DNA from: an uncultured Desulfobulbaceae bacterium
GTDB taxonomy: Bacteria; Desulfobacterota; Desulfobulbia; Desulfobulbales; BM004
Assembly (NCBI GenBank): GCA_947258675.1
Contig: CAMYJP010000223.1
Coordinates: 1-7,279, forward strand
Direction: 5' to 3'
DNA: 7,279 nt
Every line of letters starts with the position of its first letter. The stretch's first letter is position 1. The notes beneath the pieces are model-generated. The model worked only from the letters and a program-made list of their open reading frames with translations, did not search any database and was not told the origin of the DNA. The position numbers and the translations under genes were made by a program. Shown here one piece after another: positions 1 through 6,363 of the stretch.

Positions 1-282
1 AATTTCATCACGAACTTCCGGTGTGCATCTTTCATCAGAATCAAGGCTGAATATCCAGTGATGGTTGCAGGCAGCAACAGCCTGATTTCTAAGATCACCA
101 AATCCTTTGAATGGAATCTGTATAACTTTCGCTCCCATAGAAGTAGCAATTTCAGCAGTCTTATCTTCGCTAAAAGAATCTGCCACTATTATCTCATCCG
201 CCCAAAGAACAGAGTTTATGGCATCTTTAATCTTCTCTTCTTCATTATAGGCAATGACATATACAGATATCTTTTCCATCAT
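1..282 (-). CDS. Family-2 glycosyltransferase, probable LPS core type (WaaE/KdtX-like), 3' end missing
   Basis: Only the first 94 codons are present; the gene runs off the left edge. The visible part is the nucleotide-sugar-binding half of a GT-A fold: a first beta strand with VIAYNEEEKI at residues 9-18, the conserved aspartate region ADSFSEDKT at 34-42, GDLRNQA at 62-68, and a DxD-type metal/sugar-phosphate motif LDSDE at 80-84. This arrangement is typical of the WaaE/KdtX-like branch that adds a hexose to inner-core heptose. Position after waaF and gmhB supports a core-LPS role at the cytoplasmic face of the inner membrane, but donor and acceptor cannot be read from this fragment. There are two adjacent ATGs, at 282 and 279. 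An AGGTGA lies 2 bases before the first and 5 before the second, so the second may be the real start. The 30-base gap to gmhB contains a short inverted repeat (302-314) overlapping the gmhB stop; it is too weak to call a terminator. Probably cotranscribed with waaF and gmhB. Confidence 0.88.
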   Translation of the reverse strand, partial: MMEKISVYVIAYNEEEKIKDAINSVLWADEIIVADSFSEDKTAEIATSMGAKVIQIPFKGFGDLRNQAVAACNHHWIFSLDSDERCTPEVRDEI

Positions 283-312
283 TTTCACCTGTGCAGCAGG
301 CGAGCTAGAAGC

Positions 313-906
313 TCACGTATCCCGCCCTTTTCTAGTATTCAAATCATCAACAATCCATTTCACAGCTTCCAGTAGGTCTTCAGCAACAAACCGTGGTTGA
401 ACCCTTTCCCCTGGACCAATATAGGTAAGATCACCTCTACCATATCCGCTCAATACCAGTACCGGTGTGGCGTTGCAATTTGCTGCTGCTTTTAAATCGC
501 TCCACCGGTCCCCCACCACATAGGAACGGCTGAGGTCCAAGTCTAAATCTTCTGCAGCTTGCTGAAGCAAACCAATTTTGGGCTTACGACAGTTACAATC
601 AACTCTATATTGATCCAATTCTGCTTTTGGATGATGTGGGCAGATATAGAGACCATCAACATGAACATTCTCTGAAGCAAACAAATGATGCATCCTGTCA
701 TTTACTTCCTCAAGTAAGGATTCAGGGAAATATCCTCGTGCAAGACCTGATTGGTTTGTTACAACCACAGCAGGAATTTCCTGTTCATTCAACATTCTTA
801 AAGCCTCAATAACTTTTGGCAACAGATGAAATCTAGTTATATGATTAATGTACCCCATCTGTTCATTAATAGTACCGTCTCTATCTAAAAACACTGCCGG
901 CCGCAT
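313..906 (-). CDS. gmhB: D-glycero-beta-D-manno-heptose 1,7-bisphosphate 7-phosphatase (GmhB)
   Basis: This cytoplasmic HAD-superfamily phosphatase removes the C7 phosphate of heptose 1,7-bisphosphate, the step between the two HldE reactions in ADP-heptose synthesis. The 197 residues match the usual length (about 190). All HAD motifs are visible: DRDGT at 8-12, with D8 the nucleophile and D10 the general acid/base; VVTNQSG at 48-54; the lysine region CRKPKIG at 106-112; and VGDRWSDLKAA at 131-141, with the metal-binding acidic residues. The structural zinc site characteristic of GmhB is present as C89-x-H91 and C104-x-C106. These distinguish it from histidinol-phosphate phosphatases, the closest alternative. 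It follows waaF after 14 bases, and its AAGGAG ribosome site overlaps the waaF stop codon, which suggests coupled translation in one operon with waaF and the glycosyltransferase. There is no sign of truncation. Confidence 0.96.
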   Translation of the reverse strand: MRPAVFLDRDGTINEQMGYINHITRFHLLPKVIEALRMLNEQEIPAVVVTNQSGLARGYFPESLLEEVNDRMHHLFASENVHVDGLYICPHHPKAELDQYRVDCNCRKPKIGLLQQAAEDLDLDLSRSYVVGDRWSDLKAAANCNATPVLVLSGYGRGDLTYIGPGERVQPRFVAEDLLEAVKWIVDDLNTRKGRDT

Positions 907-916
907 ATTCGGAAAT

Positions 917-922
917 CTCCTT
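917..922 (-). promoter_or_regulatory. gmhB ribosome binding site overlapping the waaF stop
   Basis: On the minus strand the waaF stop TAA (923-921) runs directly into GGAG, giving TAAGGAG, 10 bases before the gmhB ATG at 906. Ribosomes finishing waaF therefore stop on the gmhB initiation site, a common arrangement for translational coupling. It also supports the chosen gmhB start. Confidence 0.75.
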
Positions 923-1982
923 AAACCTGCCTGTCATTTATAAAACGTTTCACAGCCTCAAAAACCTCATCGCTACTTATCTCCTGCATACATTGAAAAT
1001 CAGTTGCACAATGGGTCTTCATACAAGGGCTACAAGATATTTCTTTTCTTATAATAGTGCTATTCATTGAAAATGGGCCGGTGGTTACCGGGTTTGTTGA
1101 ACCAAAGATTGCAACTGTAGGAGTTTTTAAAGCTGCACTCACATGCATCAGCCCGGAATCATTTGTGACAAAGACATCACATCTTTCAATCAATGCCATT
1201 GCTTCAGCAAGTGTGGTCTTACCCGTCATATCTGAAACCTTTCCAGGAGCACCTTGCCGAATAAAATCAGCAGTTTCTCTGTCGGCTTCAGTCCCAAAAA
1301 TTAAGAGCATGCCATTCATTTCATTAGCAACTCGGGTAGCAAGTGAGCCGAATTTTTCTGCCGGCCAGCGTTTGGCAGGCCCATAAGATGCACCTGGGTT
1401 CAATCCGATAACACAACTGATATCTGGTTCCTTTGCTCTCAAATTTTCCAAAAATTCAAGCGCCTTAGCTTTAGCGGTTTTTGACAGATTTAAATACAAT
1501 TCATCAGAACCGCACTGCAACCCGAGCCCCTCGAGCATTTTTTGGTAATAATGAACCTGATGTATTTTCTTTACTTTTTTTTGTAAAGAAATTGGATGGG
1601 TTAACAGAAATCGCCGGCCGTCCGTTGCATAACCAGCTCTTACAGGTATTCGGGCAAAAGTTGTAAGCAGGGCCGCTTCAAAAGCATTTTGTAAAAGAAT
1701 AGTTAAATCAAATCCCAAATCCGCCAACTGTCTAGCAAGCTTGTATCTCCCTTTAATACCTTTATGCTCTCCAAATTTATCATACGAAAATATCTTATCA
1801 ATATAAACGCTTGCCGCAAATACATCAGCAACCCAAGGCAAAGCAAGAAGAGTTATCTCAGCATCTGGGAAATTCTCTCTAATACTCCTGACTGCAGGAG
1901 TTGTCATAATTGCATCCCCAATCCAGTTAGTCGATCGGATAAGAATTTTGCCTGGATTAAGGTCTTTTACTTTTGGGGTCAT
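921..1982 (-). CDS. waaF: ADP-heptose:LPS heptosyltransferase II (WaaF, GT9)
   Basis: This family-9 glycosyltransferase is expected to transfer the second L-glycero-D-manno-heptose from ADP-heptose onto the inner core at the cytoplasmic side of the inner membrane. The 353 residues are the usual size. The N-terminal acceptor domain has ILIRSTNWIGDAIMTTPA (13-30), with the conserved Asp at 23. The nucleotide-sugar domain has NPGASYGPAKRW (195-206), followed by TNDSGLMH (273-280, Asp275) and FGSTNPVTTGP (293-303). The pattern N-PGA-x-GPAKRW fits heptosyltransferase II better than WaaC. Four cysteines lie near the C-terminus (C317, C320, C325, C331). The ATG at 1982 is the only start codon in the frame between the upstream stop at 2031 and the first conserved motif, but no Shine-Dalgarno sequence precedes it. 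The first ten or so residues precede the conserved start of the fold. It heads a unit with gmhB and a family-2 glycosyltransferase. A promoter candidate lies about 100 bases upstream. Confidence 0.94.
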   Translation of the reverse strand: MTPKVKDLNPGKILIRSTNWIGDAIMTTPAVRSIRENFPDAEITLLALPWVADVFAASVYIDKIFSYDKFGEHKGIKGRYKLARQLADLGFDLTILLQNAFEAALLTTFARIPVRAGYATDGRRFLLTHPISLQKKVKKIHQVHYYQKMLEGLGLQCGSDELYLNLSKTAKAKALEFLENLRAKEPDISCVIGLNPGASYGPAKRWPAEKFGSLATRVANEMNGMLLIFGTEADRETADFIRQGAPGKVSDMTGKTTLAEAMALIERCDVFVTNDSGLMHVSAALKTPTVAIFGSTNPVTTGPFSMNSTIIRKEISCSPCMKTHCATDFQCMQEISSDEVFEAVKRFINDRQV

Positions 1983-2050
1983 AAGATCAAATAAGGCTTT
2001 AACTGAATAGATGGTAGTGTAAGCTGTAAATTAACAATCAGTAATTATTA

Positions 2051-2131
2051 ATTGATTATTGATTATTAGTTTTTCCATCATTTTTCCATAGCAAATAATC
2101 AATAAACAATTGTCAACGACTAATAAGCAAT
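2051..2131. repeat. Inverted and direct repeats around the waaF promoter candidate
   Basis: The plus-strand arm ATTGATTATTGATTATT (2051-2067) matches the reverse complement of 2094-2110 at 16 of 17 bases, with a 26-base centre. A third arm at 2119-2131 is the reverse complement of 2058-2070 at 12 of 13 bases. Read on the minus strand, ATTGCTTATT (from 2131) and ATTGTTTATT (from 2110) are direct repeats starting 21 bases apart, about two helical turns, on either side of the TTGACA box. The centre also holds TTTTTCCAT twice (2070-2078 and 2081-2089). The layout resembles an operator, but low complexity could produce it by chance. Confidence 0.6.
2088..2116 (-). promoter_or_regulatory. Candidate sigma70-type promoter for waaF-gmhB-glycosyltransferase
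   Basis: On the minus strand a perfect -35 box TTGACA (2116-2111) is followed after 17 bases by TGCTAT (2093-2088), a weak -10 with 3 of 6 consensus bases. Transcription would begin near 2081, leaving an untranslated leader of about 100 bases before waaF. The 17-base spacer is itself one arm of an inverted repeat, so a protein bound there could control the promoter. The -10 match is poor, so this is only a candidate. Confidence 0.45.
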
Positions 2132-2193
2132 GTTTATAGCTTTAGCGTTTATGGGGGGATATGGGAGTAAACGGTCTTTTTAAATCCGGCGGA

Positions 2194-2223
2194 ACAATAC
2201 CTGTTTATCAATGCCGTTGTCAA
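2194..2223 (-). promoter_or_regulatory. Second, weaker promoter candidate upstream of waaF
   Basis: On the minus strand TTGACA (2223-2218) is followed after 18 bases by TATTGT (2199-2194), with 4 of 6 consensus bases. It would give a much longer leader to waaF. In DNA this rich in A and T, a chance match is quite possible. Confidence 0.25.
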
Positions 2224-2276
2224 TAGAGGAACGATCTGTATAATGTTTTGAAAAGTGATGACTAGAGCTTTTTAAA

Positions 2277-3770
2277 TCAGCTGCCACTAGAGGATGAATT
2301 TTCCGCCTGAATAGATTGGACTATATTGGTACTGCTTTTGCCGTCTACCAATGCTATCAATGAAACTTCGCCATTCCAAGCTTTTACTTCATCTGCGCCA
2401 ACAACCTCGGCAATGGTATAATCATCGCCCTTGGTCAGAATATCCGGTTTGACAGCACGGATAAGTTCCAAAGGAGTTTCTTCGGCAAACAAGGTTACCG
2501 CATCTACAGCCGAAAGCGCTGCTAGTACTCGAGCACGGTCATCCTGCCCGATAACCGGTCTGGTTTCCCCTTTCAACTTGCGGACGGAGCTGTCCGTATT
2601 GATTCCTACTACGAGCCTTGAACCAAGACGTTTAGCATCCTCCAAAAACTTGACGTGGCCGGCATGGAGAAGATCAAAACAGCCGTTGGTGAAAACTATG
2701 CGATCACCCTTCGCACGCCACTCATTAATTTGATCCAACAACTCTTTCAAGGTACAGATTTTTTCAGATTGCGCCAGAGCCTGTGCAGTAGATAATGCGG
2801 TTAGCAGGTCAGTCTGACGTATAGGACGGGTTCCAACCTTGCCAACGACAAATCCAGCAGCAAGATTTGCAAGGTTTAATGAATCCAACCGGCACAATCC
2901 AGCAGTCATTCCTGCAGTTACAGTAGAAATAACCGTATCACCGGCTCCAGACACATCATAAACCTCCCGGGCATGCGCCGGGATATGACAAACCTTTTCC
3001 TCTTCAACCAATGCAATCCCTAATTCACCCAAAGTTGTAGCCATAAAATCCAGATGAAGTTGCCTGCAAAGGTCTTGTCCGGCCTCTAGCAATTGATCTA
3101 AAGGTTGTGCAGACCTGCTGCTGGCAGCAGCCAGTTCCAAACGATTTGGAGTAATAGCGGTTGCTCCATCATACTTTGCATAACTTTGCCCTTTTGGATC
3201 AACATAAACGGGAATTGCCATATCTTTGGCAGTGGTAATAATTTGCCGGCATACTGTATCAGAAATCACTCCTTTGGCATAATCAGAGATGATAATAGCA
3301 TCAACGCCGTTTTTCATTTTCTGAAAAATGTTTTCCAGCAAATTGGCTGCATATTCTTCTCGTTCAACCAGCGGAACCTCACGGTCGATCCTGATCATCT
3401 GCTGCTTGCCGCCAATAACTCTGGTTTTTGTTATTGTCGTCCAATTATCGACAGTAACAACACCACTAATATCGATACCTGTATCTTGTAGTATTTCAAA
3501 AAGCCTGTTGCGGTTGAGGTCTCGACCAACATATCCAACCACGGCAACCCGCAAACCAAGGCCATTAAGATTCAAGGCTACATTAGCAGCGCCTCCACCG
3601 ACTTCATTTTCTCTGACTAGCTGCACAACAGGTACAGGCGATTCAGGAGATATCCTGGTTACATCTCCCCAAAGATAGTGATCAAGTATTAAGTCACCAA
3701 CAACAAGAATCAAACGGTTATTAAAACCCTGTTTAACAGTCTCAAGAACTTTTTTTCTATCCTCAAACAT
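2277..3770 (-). CDS. hldE: Bifunctional heptose 7-phosphate kinase / heptose 1-phosphate adenylyltransferase (HldE, RfaE)
   Basis: This cytoplasmic two-domain enzyme acts twice in ADP-heptose synthesis. The N-terminal ribokinase-type domain phosphorylates C1 of D-glycero-beta-D-manno-heptose 7-phosphate. The C-terminal domain transfers AMP to the 1-phosphate after GmhB has acted. Numbering from the ATG at 3770 (497 residues; the E. coli enzyme has about 477), the kinase domain has the sugar-binding GGGAANVA at 58-65 and the anion-hole/catalytic DVSGAGDTV at 272-280, with Asp278 as base. The nucleotidyltransferase domain has TNGCFDLLHAGH at 361-372, with the HxGH histidines 369 and 372, and GKSSTNIV near 477-484. 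A serine-rich tail ends the protein. The frame extends upstream to a TTG at 3800, but the ATG at 3770 is preferred. It overlaps the gmhA stop by 8 bases (3763-3770), a normal coupling arrangement, and the extra residues would lie inside gmhA. Both domains look intact. The pathway enzymes GmhA and GmhB are neighbours. Confidence 0.96.
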   Translation of the reverse strand: MFEDRKKVLETVKQGFNNRLILVVGDLILDHYLWGDVTRISPESPVPVVQLVRENEVGGGAANVALNLNGLGLRVAVVGYVGRDLNRNRLFEILQDTGIDISGVVTVDNWTTITKTRVIGGKQQMIRIDREVPLVEREEYAANLLENIFQKMKNGVDAIIISDYAKGVISDTVCRQIITTAKDMAIPVYVDPKGQSYAKYDGATAITPNRLELAAASSRSAQPLDQLLEAGQDLCRQLHLDFMATTLGELGIALVEEEKVCHIPAHAREVYDVSGAGDTVISTVTAGMTAGLCRLDSLNLANLAAGFVVGKVGTRPIRQTDLLTALSTAQALAQSEKICTLKELLDQINEWRAKGDRIVFTNGCFDLLHAGHVKFLEDAKRLGSRLVVGINTDSSVRKLKGETRPVIGQDDRARVLAALSAVDAVTLFAEETPLELIRAVKPDILTKGDDYTIAEVVGADEVKAWNGEVSLIALVDGKSSTNIVQSIQAENSSSSGS

Positions 3771-4374
3771 GGTTTCCGTTTTCCAATAATGTCGCTTCAA
3801 TCCAATCGCAAAGGATATGACCGATTAAAACATGGGCCTCTTGAATACGAGCAGTAACAGATGAGGGAACATCAAGACATATGTTGGCCTTGTCCATCAT
3901 CTTTCCACCATTATTGCCGGTAAGCGCTACAGTAAATGCTCCTATCCTATTCGCTGCATCAATTCCGGCCAGAACATTAGGACTGTTGCCGGACGTAGAA
4001 ATGCCAACAACAGCATCACCGGGAACACACAGGCCATTAATCTGGCGGGCGAAAATCTGTTCAAAGCTGTAATCATTTGCAGCAGCTGTTAATATTGAAG
4101 TATCCGTTGTCAGAGCAATTGCAGCAAAGGCTCGCCGTTCTCTTGTAAATCGAACTACAAGTTCAGCAGCCAGATGCTGGGCATCAGCAGCACTGCCGCC
4201 ATTTCCCATCCAGAGCACTTTTCCTCCATTTTTTAGACAGGCAGTTAATTTCACTGCTATCTGCTGTATCGTAGGAGTCAGTCCTTTTAAGGAGGAAATT
4301 ACTCGACTATGGTCTTCCAGCAACGCCTGAATATCGATCAAAGATTCACTATCACTGGCCTTTTCAGTTGTCAT
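3763..4374 (-). CDS. gmhA: Sedoheptulose 7-phosphate isomerase (GmhA)
   Basis: GmhA is the first enzyme of ADP-heptose synthesis, converting sedoheptulose 7-phosphate to D-glycero-D-manno-heptose 7-phosphate in the cytoplasm, usually as a zinc-containing tetramer. The 203 residues form a single SIS (sugar isomerase) domain of usual length. Phosphate-binding serines sit in GNGGSAADA (57-65) and ISTSGNSPN (125-133). The metal/catalytic set known from the E. coli enzyme is present: H67 and E71 in AQHLAAEL, then Q178 and H186 in a RIQEAHVLIGH segment, with the same eight-residue Q-to-H spacing. The ATG at 4374 is the first start in the frame after a stop at 4395-4393. The only ribosome-site-like sequence is a weak CGGA five bases before it. 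That initiation region is part of a perfect 26-bp tandem duplication. The stop overlaps the start of hldE, so the two are almost certainly translated together. Confidence 0.95.
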   Translation of the reverse strand: MTTEKASDSESLIDIQALLEDHSRVISSLKGLTPTIQQIAVKLTACLKNGGKVLWMGNGGSAADAQHLAAELVVRFTRERRAFAAIALTTDTSILTAAANDYSFEQIFARQINGLCVPGDAVVGISTSGNSPNVLAGIDAANRIGAFTVALTGNNGGKMMDKANICLDVPSSVTARIQEAHVLIGHILCDWIEATLLENGNHV

Positions 4375-4426
4375 CAGAATCCGTATGTGCCCTCAACAAT
4401 CAGAATCCGTATGTGCCCTCAACAAT
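4373..4426. repeat. Perfect 26-bp tandem duplication abutting the gmhA start codon
   Basis: The plus-strand unit at 4373-4398 is repeated without a mismatch at 4399-4424, and the next two bases also match, giving about 2.1 copies. On the minus strand each copy reads from TTGTTGAGGG through CATACGGATTCTGAT. Only the copy next to the gene completes an ATG; in the outer copy the same position reads ATT. The weak CGGA ribosome-site-like sequence and a GAGG are therefore both doubled. The block lies in a 127-base gap (4375-4501) in which I found no clear terminator and only weak promoter-like hexamers. Confidence 0.95.
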
Positions 4427-4501
4427 GTATCAAAAATCAATTAGCAATAGTTTCTCAAAAAGCCATTAAACACAGAAGCTGGAGACTTTTTTACAACGCC
4501 A

Positions 4502-6247
4502 TCAATGGGTACTCATTTGAGCCAGGTGATCCCTGGCAAACTCTATAGTCGGATCCAGTGACAATGCAAGCTTAAAATATTTTTTTGCTTCGTCTATCTG
4601 GTCGAGCTTCCTGTAGTTCACCCCAAGATTTGCATAATCAATTGCTGAAGCAGGATTCAGCTCAACGGTTTTTGAAAAATGGGATACGGCATTTTCATAT
4701 TCACCAAGTTTAAAATGGCAGAATCCCAGCATATTATGGAGATCCGGTCGAGTATTATCTAGAGCTGTTCCTTTTTCCAGTATATCTATCGCATGATTAT
4801 ACTCTTCCAGATCCTTCAGACAATTCCCCATATATGAATAAATATATGGCAAATCTTCTTCATTTGGTTTCATGGTGAGGGCTTTTTTAAAATGATCCAG
4901 AGCTGCTGTCGGATTTTCCAAAGTCAGCAGATTTCTCCCAAGATAAAATTCAATAAAGTATGCCTCAGGCAAATGCTCCTGCATTCGCAAAAGATGTTTG
5001 CTGGATTCCATTGGATCAGGAATGAGCTCAGCTAACAGTTTCGCAGCAAAAAGACCTGCATTACTGCTTCTGGACCTCTCCCGAAAATGAGCACCGGGAA
5101 TAATGGTATAAATTGTGGACATTTGCAGCTTAGGATGTACAGTATTTACAATATACACTTCCATATCAAGCTTTTTGAGGGATTCAAGGTAACGCTCCAC
5201 CTCAGTCTTTATATTATCATCAGATAAGTCAGGCATCTGATTCAGGTCAACCTCAGTGCCGGGATTTGTCAAATAATCCACTTCTTCCATGCTTAATGGC
5301 TTAGGGAGACCGCTGGCTACATAATTTGCTTTCGTATCAAAATCCCCTGCTAACTGTGCTATCTCAGTCAATGCCCTGATAACTGCTTTATCGGGATCAG
5401 GAGTTGTACCGGCGGTGAAAACAATTTCGCTGGAAAAAGGAAAGGTGGAAGGATCCATACAGATAGCCCCTACAGTCGGAATTCCAGTATCCAGAGAAAA
5501 GTCATTCAGATAGACCTCAATGCCAAGTTTGGTAAATTTATTGAGCAAGTCACGACAAACAGGATCTTTAATTGAATCCAGATTAATAGCAGGAGCTTTT
5601 ATTTTATCATGACTCACAACTGCACAGACATGTCGTTCAATTATCTCACATATCCCCTGATTTATTGCCTCTTCATAAGTATTACCGGCTGAAGGGCCGT
5701 TGAATTCGTTAATCGCATAAAACCATGAAAAGGGTATCAGCACTTCCTCATTACGATTGATATTCGTTGCCCAGGTCCACTGGATGGGTATTTCTTCCAA
5801 CAACTTTTCCAGAAGCTCTACATCCATGGTGACGTCATGAACAGACTGCAGAAGTCTTTCAAGAGGCAAAAGTGGATATCCAGCCTTCTTGAGATTTGGG
5901 TAGGTGTCAGTAATGAAATTATCAGGATTCTTAATAAAACTGAAGAAACTGAAGCGCTCTGCCAACTCCATACAGGCACTGGCCTGTGACTGAGCCGGAG
6001 TGCTGCCCTTGCCCATCTGTTTTTTGTTGCCGATAATTTTCCTTGCATCAGCACCTGTCACACTAAAATAAATTGGTATATCAAGACGGCCATTGTCTAT
6101 CCGTTTCACTTCCTTCAGAATATCCAAATCCACCTCGGCAAGGCGTTTCTTAAAACGGCTTACCGTTTCTTCCGGTGTAAAGACCTTGTCCTGATCATAT
6201 GTGTAGGTTTTAAAACAATCCGTCATTCTGATAGCATTTTTTTCCAT
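4502..6247 (-). CDS. YcaO-domain ATP-dependent protein with C-terminal TPR repeats
   Basis: YcaO proteins use ATP to activate amide backbones, forming azolines, thioamides or amidines in peptides and proteins. The target here is unknown. The ATP-site signatures are present: Sx3ExxER as SACMELAER (90-98); SAGNT (186-190) followed by EEAINQGICEIIER (192-205); and RALTEIAQ (291-298). The catalytic domain spans about 25-405, ending in a VYIVNTVHP...IIPGAHFRER region. About four TPR units follow, at 429-462, 466-500, 501-534 and 535-568, suggesting a protein-binding tail. The azoline-forming cyclodehydratases usually end in a PxPxP motif; this one ends AQMSTH and lacks it. Total length (581) and the helical tail recall E. 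coli YcaO (about 586), which has been linked to RimO-dependent methylthiolation of ribosomal protein S12, but orthology is not established. No TfuA, E1-like or dehydrogenase partner is visible. GGGGAAA lies just before the ATG at 6247, which I prefer to the internal Met8. Confidence 0.9.
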   Translation of the reverse strand: MEKNAIRMTDCFKTYTYDQDKVFTPEETVSRFKKRLAEVDLDILKEVKRIDNGRLDIPIYFSVTGADARKIIGNKKQMGKGSTPAQSQASACMELAERFSFFSFIKNPDNFITDTYPNLKKAGYPLLPLERLLQSVHDVTMDVELLEKLLEEIPIQWTWATNINRNEEVLIPFSWFYAINEFNGPSAGNTYEEAINQGICEIIERHVCAVVSHDKIKAPAINLDSIKDPVCRDLLNKFTKLGIEVYLNDFSLDTGIPTVGAICMDPSTFPFSSEIVFTAGTTPDPDKAVIRALTEIAQLAGDFDTKANYVASGLPKPLSMEEVDYLTNPGTEVDLNQMPDLSDDNIKTEVERYLESLKKLDMEVYIVNTVHPKLQMSTIYTIIPGAHFRERSRSSNAGLFAAKLLAELIPDPMESSKHLLRMQEHLPEAYFIEFYLGRNLLTLENPTAALDHFKKALTMKPNEEDLPYIYSYMGNCLKDLEEYNHAIDILEKGTALDNTRPDLHNMLGFCHFKLGEYENAVSHFSKTVELNPASAIDYANLGVNYRKLDQIDEAKKYFKLALSLDPTIEFARDHLAQMSTH

Positions 6248-6289
6248 GATACTTTCCCCAAGGTAAAGAAATTGATCGTATGTAACTTA

Positions 6290-6318
6290 TTTACAGGCTT
6301 GCTAATATTGCCTACAAT
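6290..6318 (+). promoter_or_regulatory. Opposed plus-strand promoter candidate overlapping the YcaO promoter
   Basis: On the plus strand TTTACA (6290-6295, 5 of 6) is followed after 17 bases by TACAAT (6313-6318, 5 of 6). Transcription would begin near 6325 and run over the small Cys-containing frame at 6364 and then antisense to tsaE. The two promoters occupy almost the same 43 bases, so polymerase could not use both at once. No transcript is proven. Confidence 0.45.
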
Positions 6319-6332
6319 ACAGCGCTTGTCAA
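6304..6332 (-). promoter_or_regulatory. Candidate sigma70-type promoter for the YcaO-TPR gene
   Basis: On the minus strand a perfect TTGACA (6332-6327) is followed after the ideal 17 bases by AATATT (6309-6304), with 4 of 6 consensus bases. The start of transcription would be near 6297, about 50 bases before the ATG at 6247, a reasonable leader. It indicates that the YcaO gene is expressed separately from tsaE. The same DNA carries a promoter-like pair in the other direction. Confidence 0.6.
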
Positions 6333-6363
6333 GTATTCACATGGCTTTCCACAAGGAAAATTA

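Larger units (their letters stand above)
1983..2276. other. AT-rich intergenic region between hldE and waaF
   Basis: This gap of 294 bases has no convincing gene. It must hold the end of the gmhA-hldE transcript and, if waaF has its own promoter, that promoter. I see no hairpin followed by a T-run after hldE, so readthrough into waaF is possible. The half nearest waaF has the inverted repeats and the -35/-10 pair listed separately. The half nearest hldE has a direct repeat of 11 bases (CTTTTTAAATC at 2176-2186 and 2268-2278) and a second TTGACA. A frame of 21 codons on the plus strand at 2161-2226 is too short and unsupported to call. Confidence 0.6.

Noticed and set aside
302..314. GAGCT/AGCTC inverted repeat after gmhB
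   Set aside because: Five-base stem with no T-run and a gene starting 20 bases later; not a terminator.
58..375. Plus-strand open frame of 105 codons
   Set aside because: It lies antisense to the glycosyltransferase and the gmhB end, both of which have clear family motifs; its product is low-complexity and unrecognised.
2031..2081. Short minus-strand frame (ATGATG, about 16 codons) in the waaF leader, in frame with waaF but ended by TAA
   Set aside because: No ribosome site; it begins at the predicted transcription start and is low-complexity, so a leader peptide is not supported.
2161..2226. Plus-strand frame of 21 codons ending QCRCQ, with a G-run just before the ATG
   Set aside because: The G-run is too close to the ATG for a normal ribosome site, no promoter is visible, and the length is within chance.
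3105..3678. Two plus-strand open frames of 116 and 128 codons
   Set aside because: Both are mirror frames of the hldE kinase domain, which has intact motifs; no ribosome site or family resemblance.
5818..6054. Minus-strand open frame of 78 codons within the YcaO gene
   Set aside because: It is an alternative frame of the YcaO N-terminal domain, whose own frame carries the conserved ATP motifs.
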